Positions 35,082 to 43,530 of a stretch of 64,000 bases of DNA are shown here, in pieces. The notes under the pieces are model-generated. The model worked only from the letters and a program-made list of their open reading frames with translations, searched no databases and had not been told where the DNA came from. Within the stretch, counting starts at the first letter, position 1, and the number at the start of each line of letters is the position of its first letter. The translations under genes were made by a program, and so were the position numbers. The stretch lies in the NCBI GenBank assembly GCA_051293835.1, contig JBPKMA010000002.1, positions 315,115 to 379,114 of the forward strand, read 5' to 3'. Origin of the DNA: DATLZU01 sp051293835. GTDB lineage: Bacteria > Nitrospirota > Nitrospiria > Nitrospirales > Nitrospiraceae.

Positions 35082-35489
35082 ATGACTGTCACGGTGAAGC
35101 CCATTCGCGTACTAATCGGCAAAGTCGGTCTCGACGGCCACGACCGAGGCGTCAAACTAGTCGCACGAGCCCTCCGCGACGCCGGCATGGAGGTGATCTA
35201 CACAGGCCTCCATCAGACGCCGGAACAAGTCGTAAGCGCCGCCATCCAGGAAGACGTCGACGCGATCGGGTTGAGCGTTCTTTCCGGCGCCCACAACACG
35301 CTCTTCATTCGCGTGTTGGAATTGTTGAAGGAACAGGGGGCAGAGGACATTGCCGTGTTCGGCGGGGGAATCATCCCGGACGAAGACGTGCCGCGTCTGA
35401 AAGCGGCCGGCGTGCGGGGACTGTTCCGGCCTGGCACGCCGATGCACGAGATCGTGGAGTTTGTCAAAGGGCTCAAGCTGCACCGGTAG
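35082..35489 (+). CDS. Cobalamin-binding small subunit of the acyl-CoA mutase
   Basis: The 135-residue protein is a lone B12-binding Rossmann domain with the base-off/His-on motif Asp18-x-His20-x-x-Gly23 (LDGHDRG), then SVLSGAH and the FGGGIIP loop. It supplies adenosylcobalamin to the large subunit at 32575, the two-gene layout known for isobutyryl-CoA and 2-hydroxyisobutyryl-CoA mutases. The length is normal. Confidence 0.92.
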   Translation: MTVTVKPIRVLIGKVGLDGHDRGVKLVARALRDAGMEVIYTGLHQTPEQVVSAAIQEDVDAIGLSVLSGAHNTLFIRVLELLKEQGAEDIAVFGGGIIPDEDVPRLKAAGVRGLFRPGTPMHEIVEFVKGLKLHR

Positions 35490-35503
35490 AGAGGCTGGCT
35501 GCT

Positions 35504-37108
35504 ATGCGCGTACTCAAGACGGCGGTGGTCGCGACCTCGGATGAGTTTCGACAGAATCAGCGGCATTACGAAAACCTCCTGGCCGACCTGAAGAAACACC
35601 TCGCTCAGGCCCAAGCCGGAGGACCGGCCGATGCGGTGGCGTTGCAGAAGAAACGGGGCAAACTCACCGCCCGCGAGCGGATCGCCGCCCTCCTTGACCC
35701 CGATTCGGCTTGGCTTGAGCTTAGTCCCCTGGCGGCCTTCGGCCTGTACGACAATCAGGTTCCCGCTGCCGGATTGATTACGGGGATCGGATACATCTGC
35801 GGACGTCCCTGTGTGATCGCCGCCAACGATGCGACCGTCAAAGGCGGTACCTACTTCCCCCTCACGGTCAAAAAGCATCTCCGGGCCCAGGAAATCGCGC
35901 TGGAGAACCGCCTCCCGACGATCTATTTGGTGGATTCCGGTGGCGTGTTTCTCCCCTTGCAGGCCGAAGTCTTCGCGGATCGGGATCACTTCGGGCGCAT
36001 CTTTTATAACCAGGCCCGCCTTTCGGCATTGGGCATTCCGCAGATCGCCGTGGTTATGGGCATGTGCACGGCCGGGGGCGCATATGTCCCGGCCATGTGC
36101 GATGAGAACGTGATCGTTAAGGGGACCGGCACCATCTATCTTGCCGGACCGCCACTCGTCAAAGCAGCCACCGGCGAGGACGTGACCCCGGAGGCGCTGG
36201 GCGGGGCCGACCTCCATACCCGGCTCTCCGGGGTGAGCGACCACCTGGCGGAAGACGACCATGACGCGCTGGAGATCTGCCGTTCCATCGTCGCCACCCT
36301 GGGCAAGAAGCCTCCCAAGCCCCGCCGCGGTGAGATCGAGGAGCCGCTCTACCCAGCAAGTGACTTGTACGGACTGATCCCGAGCAATCCACGCCAGACG
36401 TTCGAGGTGCGAGAGGTCATCGCGCGTCTGGTGGACGGCAGCCGCTTTCACGAGTTTAAGGCCCGGTACGGACAGACGCTGGTCTGCGGCTTCGCCCATT
36501 GGATGGGCCATCAGGTCGGCATCGTGGCAAACAACGGCGTGCTCCTGTCTGAAGCCGCGCTGAAGGGAGCGCACTTTGTCCAACTCTGCGGTCAGCGGCG
36601 CATCCCGCTGATCTTCCTTCAGAACATTACCGGCTTTATGGTCGGTCGGGAGTATGAAGCACGGGGAATCATCAAAGACGGCGCTAAGATGGTGCAAGCC
36701 GTGGCCACGACGGAGGTGCCGAAATTCACGGTGATCATCGGCGCGTCACACGGCGCCGGCAACTATGCCATGTGCGGGCGAGGTTACAACCCTCGGTTCC
36801 TCTTTCTCTGGCCCAATGCGCGGGTCTCGGTGATGGGCCCCTGGCAGGCGGCCCAGGTGCTGGTGACGGTGAAACAGCAGCAGCTCGAACGGGAGGGTAA
36901 GAGCCTGTCGGACGAAGAGCGGCAGCGCATCACCGAGTCCATTCTGCAGCAATATGAGCGGGAGGGGAGCCCCTATTTCAGCACCGCTCGCTTGTGGGAC
37001 GATGGGATCATCGACCCAGCGGAGACGCGCCGCGTCCTCGGCCTGTGCCTCGATCTCGCCGCTACGTCTCCGATCCGCGAGAGCCGCGCGCCGGTGTTCC
37101 GGATGTGA
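35504..37108 (+). CDS. Acyl-CoA carboxylase beta subunit, methylcrotonoyl-CoA carboxylase type
   Basis: This 534-residue carboxyltransferase has two crotonase-like halves: the first with LVDSGGVFLPLQ and GMCTAGGAYVPAMCDE, the second with NITGFMVGREYEARGIIKDGAKMV and IIGASHGAGNYAMCGRGYNPRF. These are hallmarks of MccB/LiuB. It moves CO2 from biotin to 3-methylcrotonyl-CoA in leucine breakdown. The hydratase and HMG-CoA lyase of the same path follow. The biotin carboxylase/BCCP alpha subunit normally encoded nearby is not in this window. Confidence 0.88.
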   Translation: MRVLKTAVVATSDEFRQNQRHYENLLADLKKHLAQAQAGGPADAVALQKKRGKLTARERIAALLDPDSAWLELSPLAAFGLYDNQVPAAGLITGIGYICGRPCVIAANDATVKGGTYFPLTVKKHLRAQEIALENRLPTIYLVDSGGVFLPLQAEVFADRDHFGRIFYNQARLSALGIPQIAVVMGMCTAGGAYVPAMCDENVIVKGTGTIYLAGPPLVKAATGEDVTPEALGGADLHTRLSGVSDHLAEDDHDALEICRSIVATLGKKPPKPRRGEIEEPLYPASDLYGLIPSNPRQTFEVREVIARLVDGSRFHEFKARYGQTLVCGFAHWMGHQVGIVANNGVLLSEAALKGAHFVQLCGQRRIPLIFLQNITGFMVGREYEARGIIKDGAKMVQAVATTEVPKFTVIIGASHGAGNYAMCGRGYNPRFLFLWPNARVSVMGPWQAAQVLVTVKQQQLEREGKSLSDEERQRITESILQQYEREGSPYFSTARLWDDGIIDPAETRRVLGLCLDLAATSPIRESRAPVFRM

Positions 37109-37212
37109 CCCCCTGCCAACGCACCTCTGGAATGAGGTAAGTTGGGTTGAGAGCCGCCAGTTGCCGGCTGTTCGTATGGGATCCCCGCTAAATAAAAAAT
37201 AAGGATGAACCC

Positions 37213-38052
37213 ATGCCCCGATTCAACACTCTTTTGGTCGAGTTCTCGCATGGCATTGCGCGCGTCACCCTGAATCGACCCGAACAACGGAACGCGTTTG
37301 ACGCCGTAATGGTCGATGAGCTGCGAAAGGTTTTCGAGGAACTGAGCGCCGACCCCTCGGTACGAGGCGTAGTGCTGGCCGGAGCCGGTCCGGTTTTCTG
37401 CGCCGGTGCGGACCTTCGGTGGATGAGACCGGATCCGCCCGTGTCTGTAGCGCAGGCGCGTGAAGACGCGGAACGGCTGATGCGGATGTATCGCGCGATC
37501 GATGAATGCTCCTGTCCCGTGATCGGCCGCATCCATGGCTCGGCCTTCGGGGGCGGAGTCGGCTTGCTGGCGGTCTGCGACATCGTCGTCTCGTCCCAGG
37601 ACGCAGTCTTTGCGCTCAGCGAGGTCAAGCTGGGACTGGTTCCAGCCGTGATCGCGCCGTTCCTGTTGCGCAAAGCCGGCGAATCGTTTGTCCGCCGCTA
37701 CTGTCTGACCGGCGAAGCCTTTTCCGCTGCGGTGGCTAAACAGTTCAACCTAATTCACGACATCGTCGCGCAAGAGGGACTCGACAAGCGAACCGACGAA
37801 CTGATCGAAGCGGTCTTGCACCTGGCACCCCTAGCGGCGCAACACACCAAAGCGTTGTTCCGCCGAATTCTTCGGTTGCCCGACGCGGATCAATGGACAG
37901 TGTGCGCGCACGCCAGCGCGGAGGCCAGACTGTCGACGGAAGCCCAAGAAGGACTCCGGGCCTTCTGGGAGAAACGTGCCCCGGCGTGGGCCGAAGAACG
38001 AACCGAGCGTGGATCGTCCCTTGCACCCGAACGCGCGTTCCGACGAACCTGA
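37213..38052 (+). CDS. Enoyl-CoA hydratase, probable methylglutaconyl-CoA hydratase
   Basis: The 279-residue crotonase has FCAGADLRWM (oxyanion loop) near 62-71, GSAFGGGVGLLAVCD near 115 and SEVKLGLVPA with the catalytic Glu. The ADLxWM form and the place between the MCC beta subunit and HMG-CoA lyase indicate LiuC/AUH, making HMG-CoA from 3-methylglutaconyl-CoA. AAGGA precedes the ATG. Its 3-prime end overlaps the lyase frame by up to 77 bases. Confidence 0.85.
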   Translation: MPRFNTLLVEFSHGIARVTLNRPEQRNAFDAVMVDELRKVFEELSADPSVRGVVLAGAGPVFCAGADLRWMRPDPPVSVAQAREDAERLMRMYRAIDECSCPVIGRIHGSAFGGGVGLLAVCDIVVSSQDAVFALSEVKLGLVPAVIAPFLLRKAGESFVRRYCLTGEAFSAAVAKQFNLIHDIVAQEGLDKRTDELIEAVLHLAPLAAQHTKALFRRILRLPDADQWTVCAHASAEARLSTEAQEGLRAFWEKRAPAWAEERTERGSSLAPERAFRRT

Positions 38053-38980
38053 TCCTCGTTCGCCCCATGTGCGGATCATCGAGGTCAGTCCACGGGACGG
38101 CCTGCAGAACGAGCCGGAGATCGTACCGACCGACGACAAGGTCGCCTTTGTCAACGCGTTGTCGAGGACCGGCGTCGGCGAGATCGAAGTCGGCTCGTTC
38201 GTCTCCCCTGTGGCCGTGCCGCAACTGGCGGACACCGACGAGGTATTCCGTAAGATCGAGCGGGTGCCCGGCGTTATCTACTCGGCGCTGGTGCCGAACG
38301 AGCGCGGGCTGGAACGGGCGCGGGCGGTCTCGGCGCAGAAGATCGCGGTCTTCACCGCCGCTTCCGAGACCTTCACGCAGCGCAACATCAAGGCGACGAT
38401 CCGCGAATCGCTGGAACGATTCCGGCCCGTGGTGGCTGGCGCCAAACGCGACGGCATGGTCGTGCGGGGGTATGTCTCCACCGCTGTGTTCTGTCCCTAC
38501 GAAGGCCGGATCGCGCCGACACGGGTGACGGATGTGATGAAACAGCTCCTCGACCTGGGTGTGGACGAGATCTCGCTGGGGGACACGATCGGGAAGGCGG
38601 CGCCGCCCGATGTGCGGCGGCTCCTGGACGCGGCACTGCCGTGCCTTTCAAAGGACCGCCTCACACTCCATTTTCACGACACGCACGGGATGGCGGTTGC
38701 CAACGCGTTGACCGCCTGGTGGGAATACGGGGTCGAGGCATTCGACAGTTCTGCCGGAGGCTTGGGAGGTTGTCCCTACGCCCCCGGTGCATCCGGCAAT
38801 GTAGCCACCGAAGACTTGGTGTATGCGTTGAAAGCCTCCGGCGCAACGGTGCCGGTGGATGAAACCCAAGTGGTGACAGCTGCTCGGCGACTCACCCGGC
38901 ATCTGCGCCATGGGTTGACCTCGCGGCTGTCGGCTTTGACAATAGACACGGAGTGCGGGGCTGGGGCTCGGGAGCCATGA
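37976..38980 (+). CDS. Hydroxymethylglutaryl-CoA lyase
   Basis: This TIM-barrel enzyme splits HMG-CoA to acetyl-CoA and acetoacetate, the last leucine step. Motifs: VSPRDGLQNE near residue 37, the metal-binding HFHDTHGMA, and catalytic Cys in GLGGCPYAPGASGN. The longest frame (334 residues) starts at a GTG deep inside the hydratase; the conserved region begins only at IIEVSPRDG, so a TTG at 38021 or GTG at 38069 may be the true start. The stop overlaps the GTPase start as ATGA. Confidence 0.9.
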   Translation: MPRRGPKNEPSVDRPLHPNARSDEPDPRSPHVRIIEVSPRDGLQNEPEIVPTDDKVAFVNALSRTGVGEIEVGSFVSPVAVPQLADTDEVFRKIERVPGVIYSALVPNERGLERARAVSAQKIAVFTAASETFTQRNIKATIRESLERFRPVVAGAKRDGMVVRGYVSTAVFCPYEGRIAPTRVTDVMKQLLDLGVDEISLGDTIGKAAPPDVRRLLDAALPCLSKDRLTLHFHDTHGMAVANALTAWWEYGVEAFDSSAGGLGGCPYAPGASGNVATEDLVYALKASGATVPVDETQVVTAARRLTRHLRHGLTSRLSALTIDTECGAGAREP

Positions 38981-39738
38981 TGACGTCAGAAGCACGGCCT
39001 ATGCTGGATAGCGCAGCGTTGGCTGAGCGTGTGAAAACCGGCGACATTCGGGCTGTCTCTCGTCTGATCACCCTGCTGGAGAACGGCGACCCCACCGGAA
39101 CGGCGGCGCTTGCCCTGCTCCCCGGCCGAAACCGCGCGGCCGTGATCGGCATCACCGGCTATCCCGGCGCCGGCAAGAGCACGTTGATCGACCAACTGGT
39201 GCAGGCCTATCGCCTGCAGAAGAAGACGGTCGCGGTACTGGCAGTGGACATCACCAGTCCGCGCAGTGGCGGCGCCATTCTCGGCGACCGGATCCGCATG
39301 CAGGACCATGCGCTCGATCCGTGCGTCTATATTCGCAGCATGGCCACACGGGGCCGGCACGGCGGCCTGGCGGAGGCGACGCGGGACGCCGTGACCGTGC
39401 TGGACGCGGCGGGCTACGACGTGATCTTAGTCGAGACGATCGGGGCCGGCCAGGATGACACGGATGTCGCCACGGTCGCTCGGACCGTCGTGGCCGTAGT
39501 GGCACCAGGACTGGGCGATGACGTGCAAGCCATGAAAGCGGGATTGTTGGAGATCGCCGACCTCATCGTGGTGAACAAGGCGGACCGGGAAGGCGCCGAG
39601 TCGACTGTCCGGGATCTGCAGGAGTGGCACCCGCACGTGGTGCGCGTGTCGGCGTTGAAAGGCGACGGCATTCCCGACCTTATCCGGGCGATCGCCGAAC
39701 ATCAGCGGATTCTCGATCTTCAGGGCAAGGATGCGTAG
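38977..39738 (+). CDS. MeaB/ArgK-family G-protein chaperone of the B12 mutase
   Basis: The 253-residue P-loop GTPase has Walker A GYPGAGKST at 61-69, DITSPRSGGAILGDRIRM, VETIGAGQDD and the NKAD base motif. Members gate adenosylcobalamin loading and protect B12 acyl-CoA mutases. It is coupled by ATGA overlap to HMG-CoA lyase, and GGGAG lies upstream. It should serve the mutase encoded at 32575 and 35082. It is shorter than the roughly 330-residue MeaB, lacking most of the N- and C-terminal extensions. Confidence 0.9.
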   Translation: MMTSEARPMLDSAALAERVKTGDIRAVSRLITLLENGDPTGTAALALLPGRNRAAVIGITGYPGAGKSTLIDQLVQAYRLQKKTVAVLAVDITSPRSGGAILGDRIRMQDHALDPCVYIRSMATRGRHGGLAEATRDAVTVLDAAGYDVILVETIGAGQDDTDVATVARTVVAVVAPGLGDDVQAMKAGLLEIADLIVVNKADREGAESTVRDLQEWHPHVVRVSALKGDGIPDLIRAIAEHQRILDLQGKDA

Positions 39739-39852
39739 CCTCGAGATGGGAGATCAAGAAATTCCAGTGGGTTGAAGACTCCATCCGCTCGTATCGGTTA
39801 CGCGACCGAAAACGAGCGAGCGGCTCACACGAAGCTTGGGAGGGAGGATGCC

Positions 39853-40227
39853 ATGGCAGGGGTGTCACTCTTGATCGCGGTTGCGGTCGGATTGTTCATG
39901 TCGCTCCCGGCCTGCGATTCCGGCAAGCCCACGGGCGGGGCGGAAACAGCGCTCATGTCTCCAGCTGGCTCGGCTGGTCGCGAGGACAATGATGAAGGCG
40001 TGGGGCATTTCAGACAAGGCCATTGGGACGTGGCGGCCGAATGGTTTCAAAAGGCCATCAAGAAGGACGCCAATCTGGCTGAGGCGCATTTCAATCTGGC
40101 GTTGACCCTCGACAAGATGGGCAAACACGAGGAGGCAACAGCCGAGTTCAAGAAAGCGACAGAACTGGCCCCGACCAATGTCGCCATCAAGGACTCGCCG
40201 ATCCTGAAAAAGCATCTCGGGATGTAA
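39853..40227 (+). CDS. TPR-repeat lipoprotein
   Basis: The 124-residue protein begins with a lipoprotein signal peptide (LIAVAVGLFMSLPAC; the lipobox ends at Cys23). One to two TPR units follow (GHWDVAAEWFQKAIKKDANLA, AHFNLALTLDKMGKHEEA). The ATG at 39853 has GGGAGG before it; an upstream in-frame ATG at 39772 would hide the signal. It is a membrane-anchored scaffold or interaction protein, out of theme in a catabolic operon. Function unknown. Confidence 0.8.
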   Translation: MAGVSLLIAVAVGLFMSLPACDSGKPTGGAETALMSPAGSAGREDNDEGVGHFRQGHWDVAAEWFQKAIKKDANLAEAHFNLALTLDKMGKHEEATAEFKKATELAPTNVAIKDSPILKKHLGM

Positions 40228-40283
40228 CAACATTAGTGGGAACGGCCTGGCAAGGAAACAGGCCCAGACAAGGGGAGAAAGGT

Positions 40284-41063
40284 ATGGCTGAACCAGGCGT
40301 GGCTGTGACCGTAGCGGACCGGATCGGACGGATCATCATGAATAACCCGCCCGCCAACGTGCTCACTCGATCGGTGCTCGAACGGCTGGATCGGCTACTG
40401 GGGGAACTGGAGGCGGACAAACGCGTGGCCGCCCTGGTGCTCACTGGCGAAGGTCGTTTCTTTTGTGCCGGAGCGGATATTAAGGAGTTGGCGCAGGTGA
40501 ACAGCGCGCATACTGGGTCTGACCTCGCCGGCCGCGGCCAGGCCCTGTTGAACCGCATCGAGCGATTCGACAAACCGATCATCGCGGCGATCAACGGTCC
40601 GTGCCTGGGCGGAGGGCTCGAACTCGCCATGGCCTGCCACATTCGGATCGCCGCGGCCGGCGCCACGCTGGGCTTGCCGGAAATCACGTTGGGATTGATT
40701 CCGGGATTCGGCGGCACTCAACGTCTGCCCCGCATCATCGGTCCCTCGCGGGCGGCGGAGATGATTCTAACGGGCGAGGCGGTCACAGCCGAGCAGGCGC
40801 TGGACCTGGGATTGGTGAATCGGATCGTACCGGCGACCGAGGTCGTGAAGGAAGCGACCGCCGTCGCCGCCAAGATCGCTTCGAAGGGACGCCATGCCGT
40901 TCAGGCTGCGCTTCGCGCCATCCGCACCGGGCTCGACAGTCCGATGGCGGAGGGACTCGCCCGCGAGGCTGAATTGTTTGGGGCGCTATGCGAGACGGCG
41001 GACAAGAAGGAAGGCGTGCAAGCGTTCTTGGAGAAACGACCGCCGAAATTCAGCGAGGAGTGA
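40284..41063 (+). CDS. Enoyl-CoA hydratase/isomerase
   Basis: This 259-residue crotonase has FFCAGADIKEL, GPCLGGGLELAMACH with the first catalytic Glu region, and LPEITLGLIPGFGGTQRL with the second. All catalytic parts are intact, suiting crotonyl-CoA hydration. It could close the path from butyryl-CoA (mutase product, after an acyl-CoA dehydrogenase not encoded here) to 3-hydroxybutyryl-CoA. It starts at the ATG at 40284 after GGGGAGAAAGG. It is a close paralogue of the frameshifted gene at 17292. Confidence 0.9.
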   Translation: MAEPGVAVTVADRIGRIIMNNPPANVLTRSVLERLDRLLGELEADKRVAALVLTGEGRFFCAGADIKELAQVNSAHTGSDLAGRGQALLNRIERFDKPIIAAINGPCLGGGLELAMACHIRIAAAGATLGLPEITLGLIPGFGGTQRLPRIIGPSRAAEMILTGEAVTAEQALDLGLVNRIVPATEVVKEATAVAAKIASKGRHAVQAALRAIRTGLDSPMAEGLAREAELFGALCETADKKEGVQAFLEKRPPKFSEE

Positions 41064-41193
41064 AAGTCGTATTCAAGGTCATGGTCCCCAGCCGATGGTC
41101 AATGGCCGGAACCTGTCCTTTGTGCGGTCGCGACCGCGTCCCACCAGCGATCAATGACCCTCAACCGATGACGTGCTTTTCGTGAGATCGAGC

Positions 41194-42621
41194 ATGCTCG
41201 CGGAACGGCTGGCTGACTACGTCCACCGGCTTTCTTACAGGGATTTGCCGCAGGCGGTCGTGCACGAAGCAAAACGTCGCGTGCTTGATAGTCTGGGCTG
41301 CGCGTTCGGCGCATGGCGTGCGGAACCTTGCCGCATCGCCCGCCGATTGGCCGCGTCGGTGAAGGTTTCGGGAGGCTCGACCCTTTGGGGGACCGATTGC
41401 AAGACGACACCCGATTTGGCGACATTCGCCAACGGCGCGATGGTCCGCTATTTGGACTTCAACGATACCTATCTCTCCAAAGAACCAGCCCATCCTTCTG
41501 ACAACCTCTCGGCTGTACTGGCGGTCGGCGAAGTCGTCCGTGCATCGGGCAAACAGGTGATCGAAGCGCTGGTTCTGGCCTATGAGCTGCATTGCCGGTT
41601 CTGTGACGCAGCGGCGCTTCGCCCCCGCGGCTGGGACCACGTGACGTACGGCCCGTTCACCGCGGCGGCGGCGGCGGCCAAACTCTTCGCGCTGCCGGCA
41701 GCACGCACGGCGCAGGCGATTAATCTGGCCGGCGTCGCGAATATCGCCTTGCGGCAGACACGGGTCGGAGACCTGTCAATGTGGAAGGCGTGCGCCTTCT
41801 CCAACGCGGCGCGCAACGGCGTGTTCGCGGCGATGCTGGCCCGACAAGGCATGACAGGGCCGGCACCGATCTTCGAGGGCGAGAAAGGATTCATGAAGTT
41901 GGTATCGGGGCCCTTCGAGTTGTCGGTCTTGGGGGGGGAAACACCGGGCAAGGGAGCAGGCTCCGCGCCGGCAGGCCAAGAAGGAGGCCGGACGCCGTTC
42001 AAGATTCTGGATACCTACATCAAGCACTACCCCGTTGAGTATCATGCCCAGACGGCGGTGGAGGCAGCCCTCGCGTTGCGCCAGGAGCTGCTGGAAATGG
42101 AAGGCCCGCGGGCGCTGGCGGATATCGCAGAGGTGGAACTCGGCAGCTACGACATAGCAATCGAAATCATCGGCCGCGATCCAGAGAAGTGGAGGCCTCG
42201 TACGAGAGAGACGGCCGACCATAGTTTTCCTTATTGCGTGGCTGTGGCCTTGCTAGACGGGACTGTGACGCTCGCCTCGTTCGACCGGAAACGGCTGGAC
42301 GACCCAGCAGTGCATACCCTGATGCAGAAGATCCGCGTGGTGCCGCAACCGGAGTTCGCCGGCCGCTACCCGGAGTCAATGCCGACGCGGGTAACGGTCA
42401 CGATGGCGTCCGGCAAAAAATACACAAAACAAGTGGACGATCCGCTCGGCCATCCGCGCAACCCGATGTTGGACCACCAGGTCGAGGAGAAGTTTCTGAG
42501 CCTCGCCGCCAAGCCGTTGGGACATGCACGAGCGCAGAAGGTGATCACGCTGATCCGGCAACTCGACCGTGTGAAAGACATCGGCGTCTTGATGCCTTTG
42601 CTCAGAATTCGCGACGCATGA
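41194..42621 (+). CDS. prpD: MmgE/PrpD family protein, 2-methylcitrate dehydratase
   Basis: The 475-residue MmgE/PrpD fold protein shows the family features DYVHRL at the start, LDSLGCAFGA, FANGAMVRYLDFNDTYL, HPSDNLSAVLAVGE and a C-terminal lid with DHSFPYCVAVAL. In the methylcitrate cycle PrpD dehydrates 2-methylcitrate to 2-methylaconitate. It precedes prpB and prpC by a few bases. A GTG at 41173 would add seven residues. cis-Aconitate decarboxylases share the fold, but this context speaks for PrpD. Confidence 0.9.
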   Translation: MLAERLADYVHRLSYRDLPQAVVHEAKRRVLDSLGCAFGAWRAEPCRIARRLAASVKVSGGSTLWGTDCKTTPDLATFANGAMVRYLDFNDTYLSKEPAHPSDNLSAVLAVGEVVRASGKQVIEALVLAYELHCRFCDAAALRPRGWDHVTYGPFTAAAAAAKLFALPAARTAQAINLAGVANIALRQTRVGDLSMWKACAFSNAARNGVFAAMLARQGMTGPAPIFEGEKGFMKLVSGPFELSVLGGETPGKGAGSAPAGQEGGRTPFKILDTYIKHYPVEYHAQTAVEAALALRQELLEMEGPRALADIAEVELGSYDIAIEIIGRDPEKWRPRTRETADHSFPYCVAVALLDGTVTLASFDRKRLDDPAVHTLMQKIRVVPQPEFAGRYPESMPTRVTVTMASGKKYTKQVDDPLGHPRNPMLDHQVEEKFLSLAAKPLGHARAQKVITLIRQLDRVKDIGVLMPLLRIRDA

Positions 42622-42624
42622 GGC

Positions 42625-43530
42625 GTGAGGCGTAACAAGGTGCACACGAAACCGCAACGGCTCCGCGAATTGGTCGCCAAGCGGACCGTCGTGTTGCCCG
42701 GCGCGTTCAATGCGCTCACGGCGATCCAGATCGAACGGGCCGGCTTTGATGCGTGCTACGTGTCCGGCGCCGCGCTGGCGGCGGCGCGGGGCTTGCCGGA
42801 CCTCGGCTTGCTTTCCATGACGGAAGTGTTGGCCGACGCCGCGACGATCGCCAATGCGGTGACGATCCCGGCCGTGGCCGACGTTGACACCGGTTTCGGT
42901 CCGCCCTTGTCGGTCATGCGGACAATTCGCGAATTCGAGCAGGCGGGCTTGGCCGGGATTCAGTTGGAAGATCAGGAGATTCCCAAGAAGTGCGGGCATC
43001 TGCCGGGGAAGCGGTTGGTTTCCACGCAGGAAATGGTCGCGAAGGTCCGTGCCGCCGTGGAAGCGCGGCGCGATCCGGACTTTGTAATTGTCGCCCGCAC
43101 TGATGCTCGCGCGGTCGAGGGCCTGGATGCGGCTGTGCAACGAGCGCGTGCCTATGTCGAGGCCGGAGCCGACGCCATCTTCCCGGAGGCGCTCGAGTCC
43201 GCGGATGAATTCCGCCGTTTCGCTGAGCAGATGGCCAAGGCGGGGATCAAGGTTCCGCTGGTCGCCAATATGACCGAGTTCGGCAAGACCCCGTATCTGA
43301 GTGTCGGAGCCTTCGAGGAACTGGGCTATCGCCTCGTGCTGTTTCCCGTCAGCACCCTCCGTGTGGCGACCAAAGCGATCGAGAACTTGCTGCGGGAGCT
43401 GAAAACGCTCGGTTCCCAGCGGGATTCGTTGAACCGGATGCACACACGACAGCAACTGTACGAATTGCTGCGGTACTCCGAATACGAACAGCGGGAACGG
43501 TTATTCCGGCCTGGTGATCATGAATCCTAA
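42625..43530 (+). CDS. prpB: Methylisocitrate lyase
   Basis: This 301-residue ICL/PEPM-family enzyme has the catalytic KKCGH in PKKCGHLPGK near residue 116, DVDTGFGPP (Mg-binding Asp) near 85, ARTDARAVEG near 148 and the C-terminal helix VSTLRVATKA. It cleaves 2-methylisocitrate to pyruvate and succinate. It starts at a GTG at 42625, with another GTG at 42640 nearer the conserved part. It overlaps prpC by 11 bases. Confidence 0.92.
   Translation: MRRNKVHTKPQRLRELVAKRTVVLPGAFNALTAIQIERAGFDACYVSGAALAAARGLPDLGLLSMTEVLADAATIANAVTIPAVADVDTGFGPPLSVMRTIREFEQAGLAGIQLEDQEIPKKCGHLPGKRLVSTQEMVAKVRAAVEARRDPDFVIVARTDARAVEGLDAAVQRARAYVEAGADAIFPEALESADEFRRFAEQMAKAGIKVPLVANMTEFGKTPYLSVGAFEELGYRLVLFPVSTLRVATKAIENLLRELKTLGSQRDSLNRMHTRQQLYELLRYSEYEQRERLFRPGDHES

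Noticed and set aside
35213..36697. Minus-strand 494-codon frame
   Set aside because: Antisense to the B12 subunit and the carboxyltransferase, both of which have full catalytic motifs.
42376..43455. Minus-strand 359-codon frame
   Set aside because: Shadow of prpB; long antisense frames are expected at this GC content.
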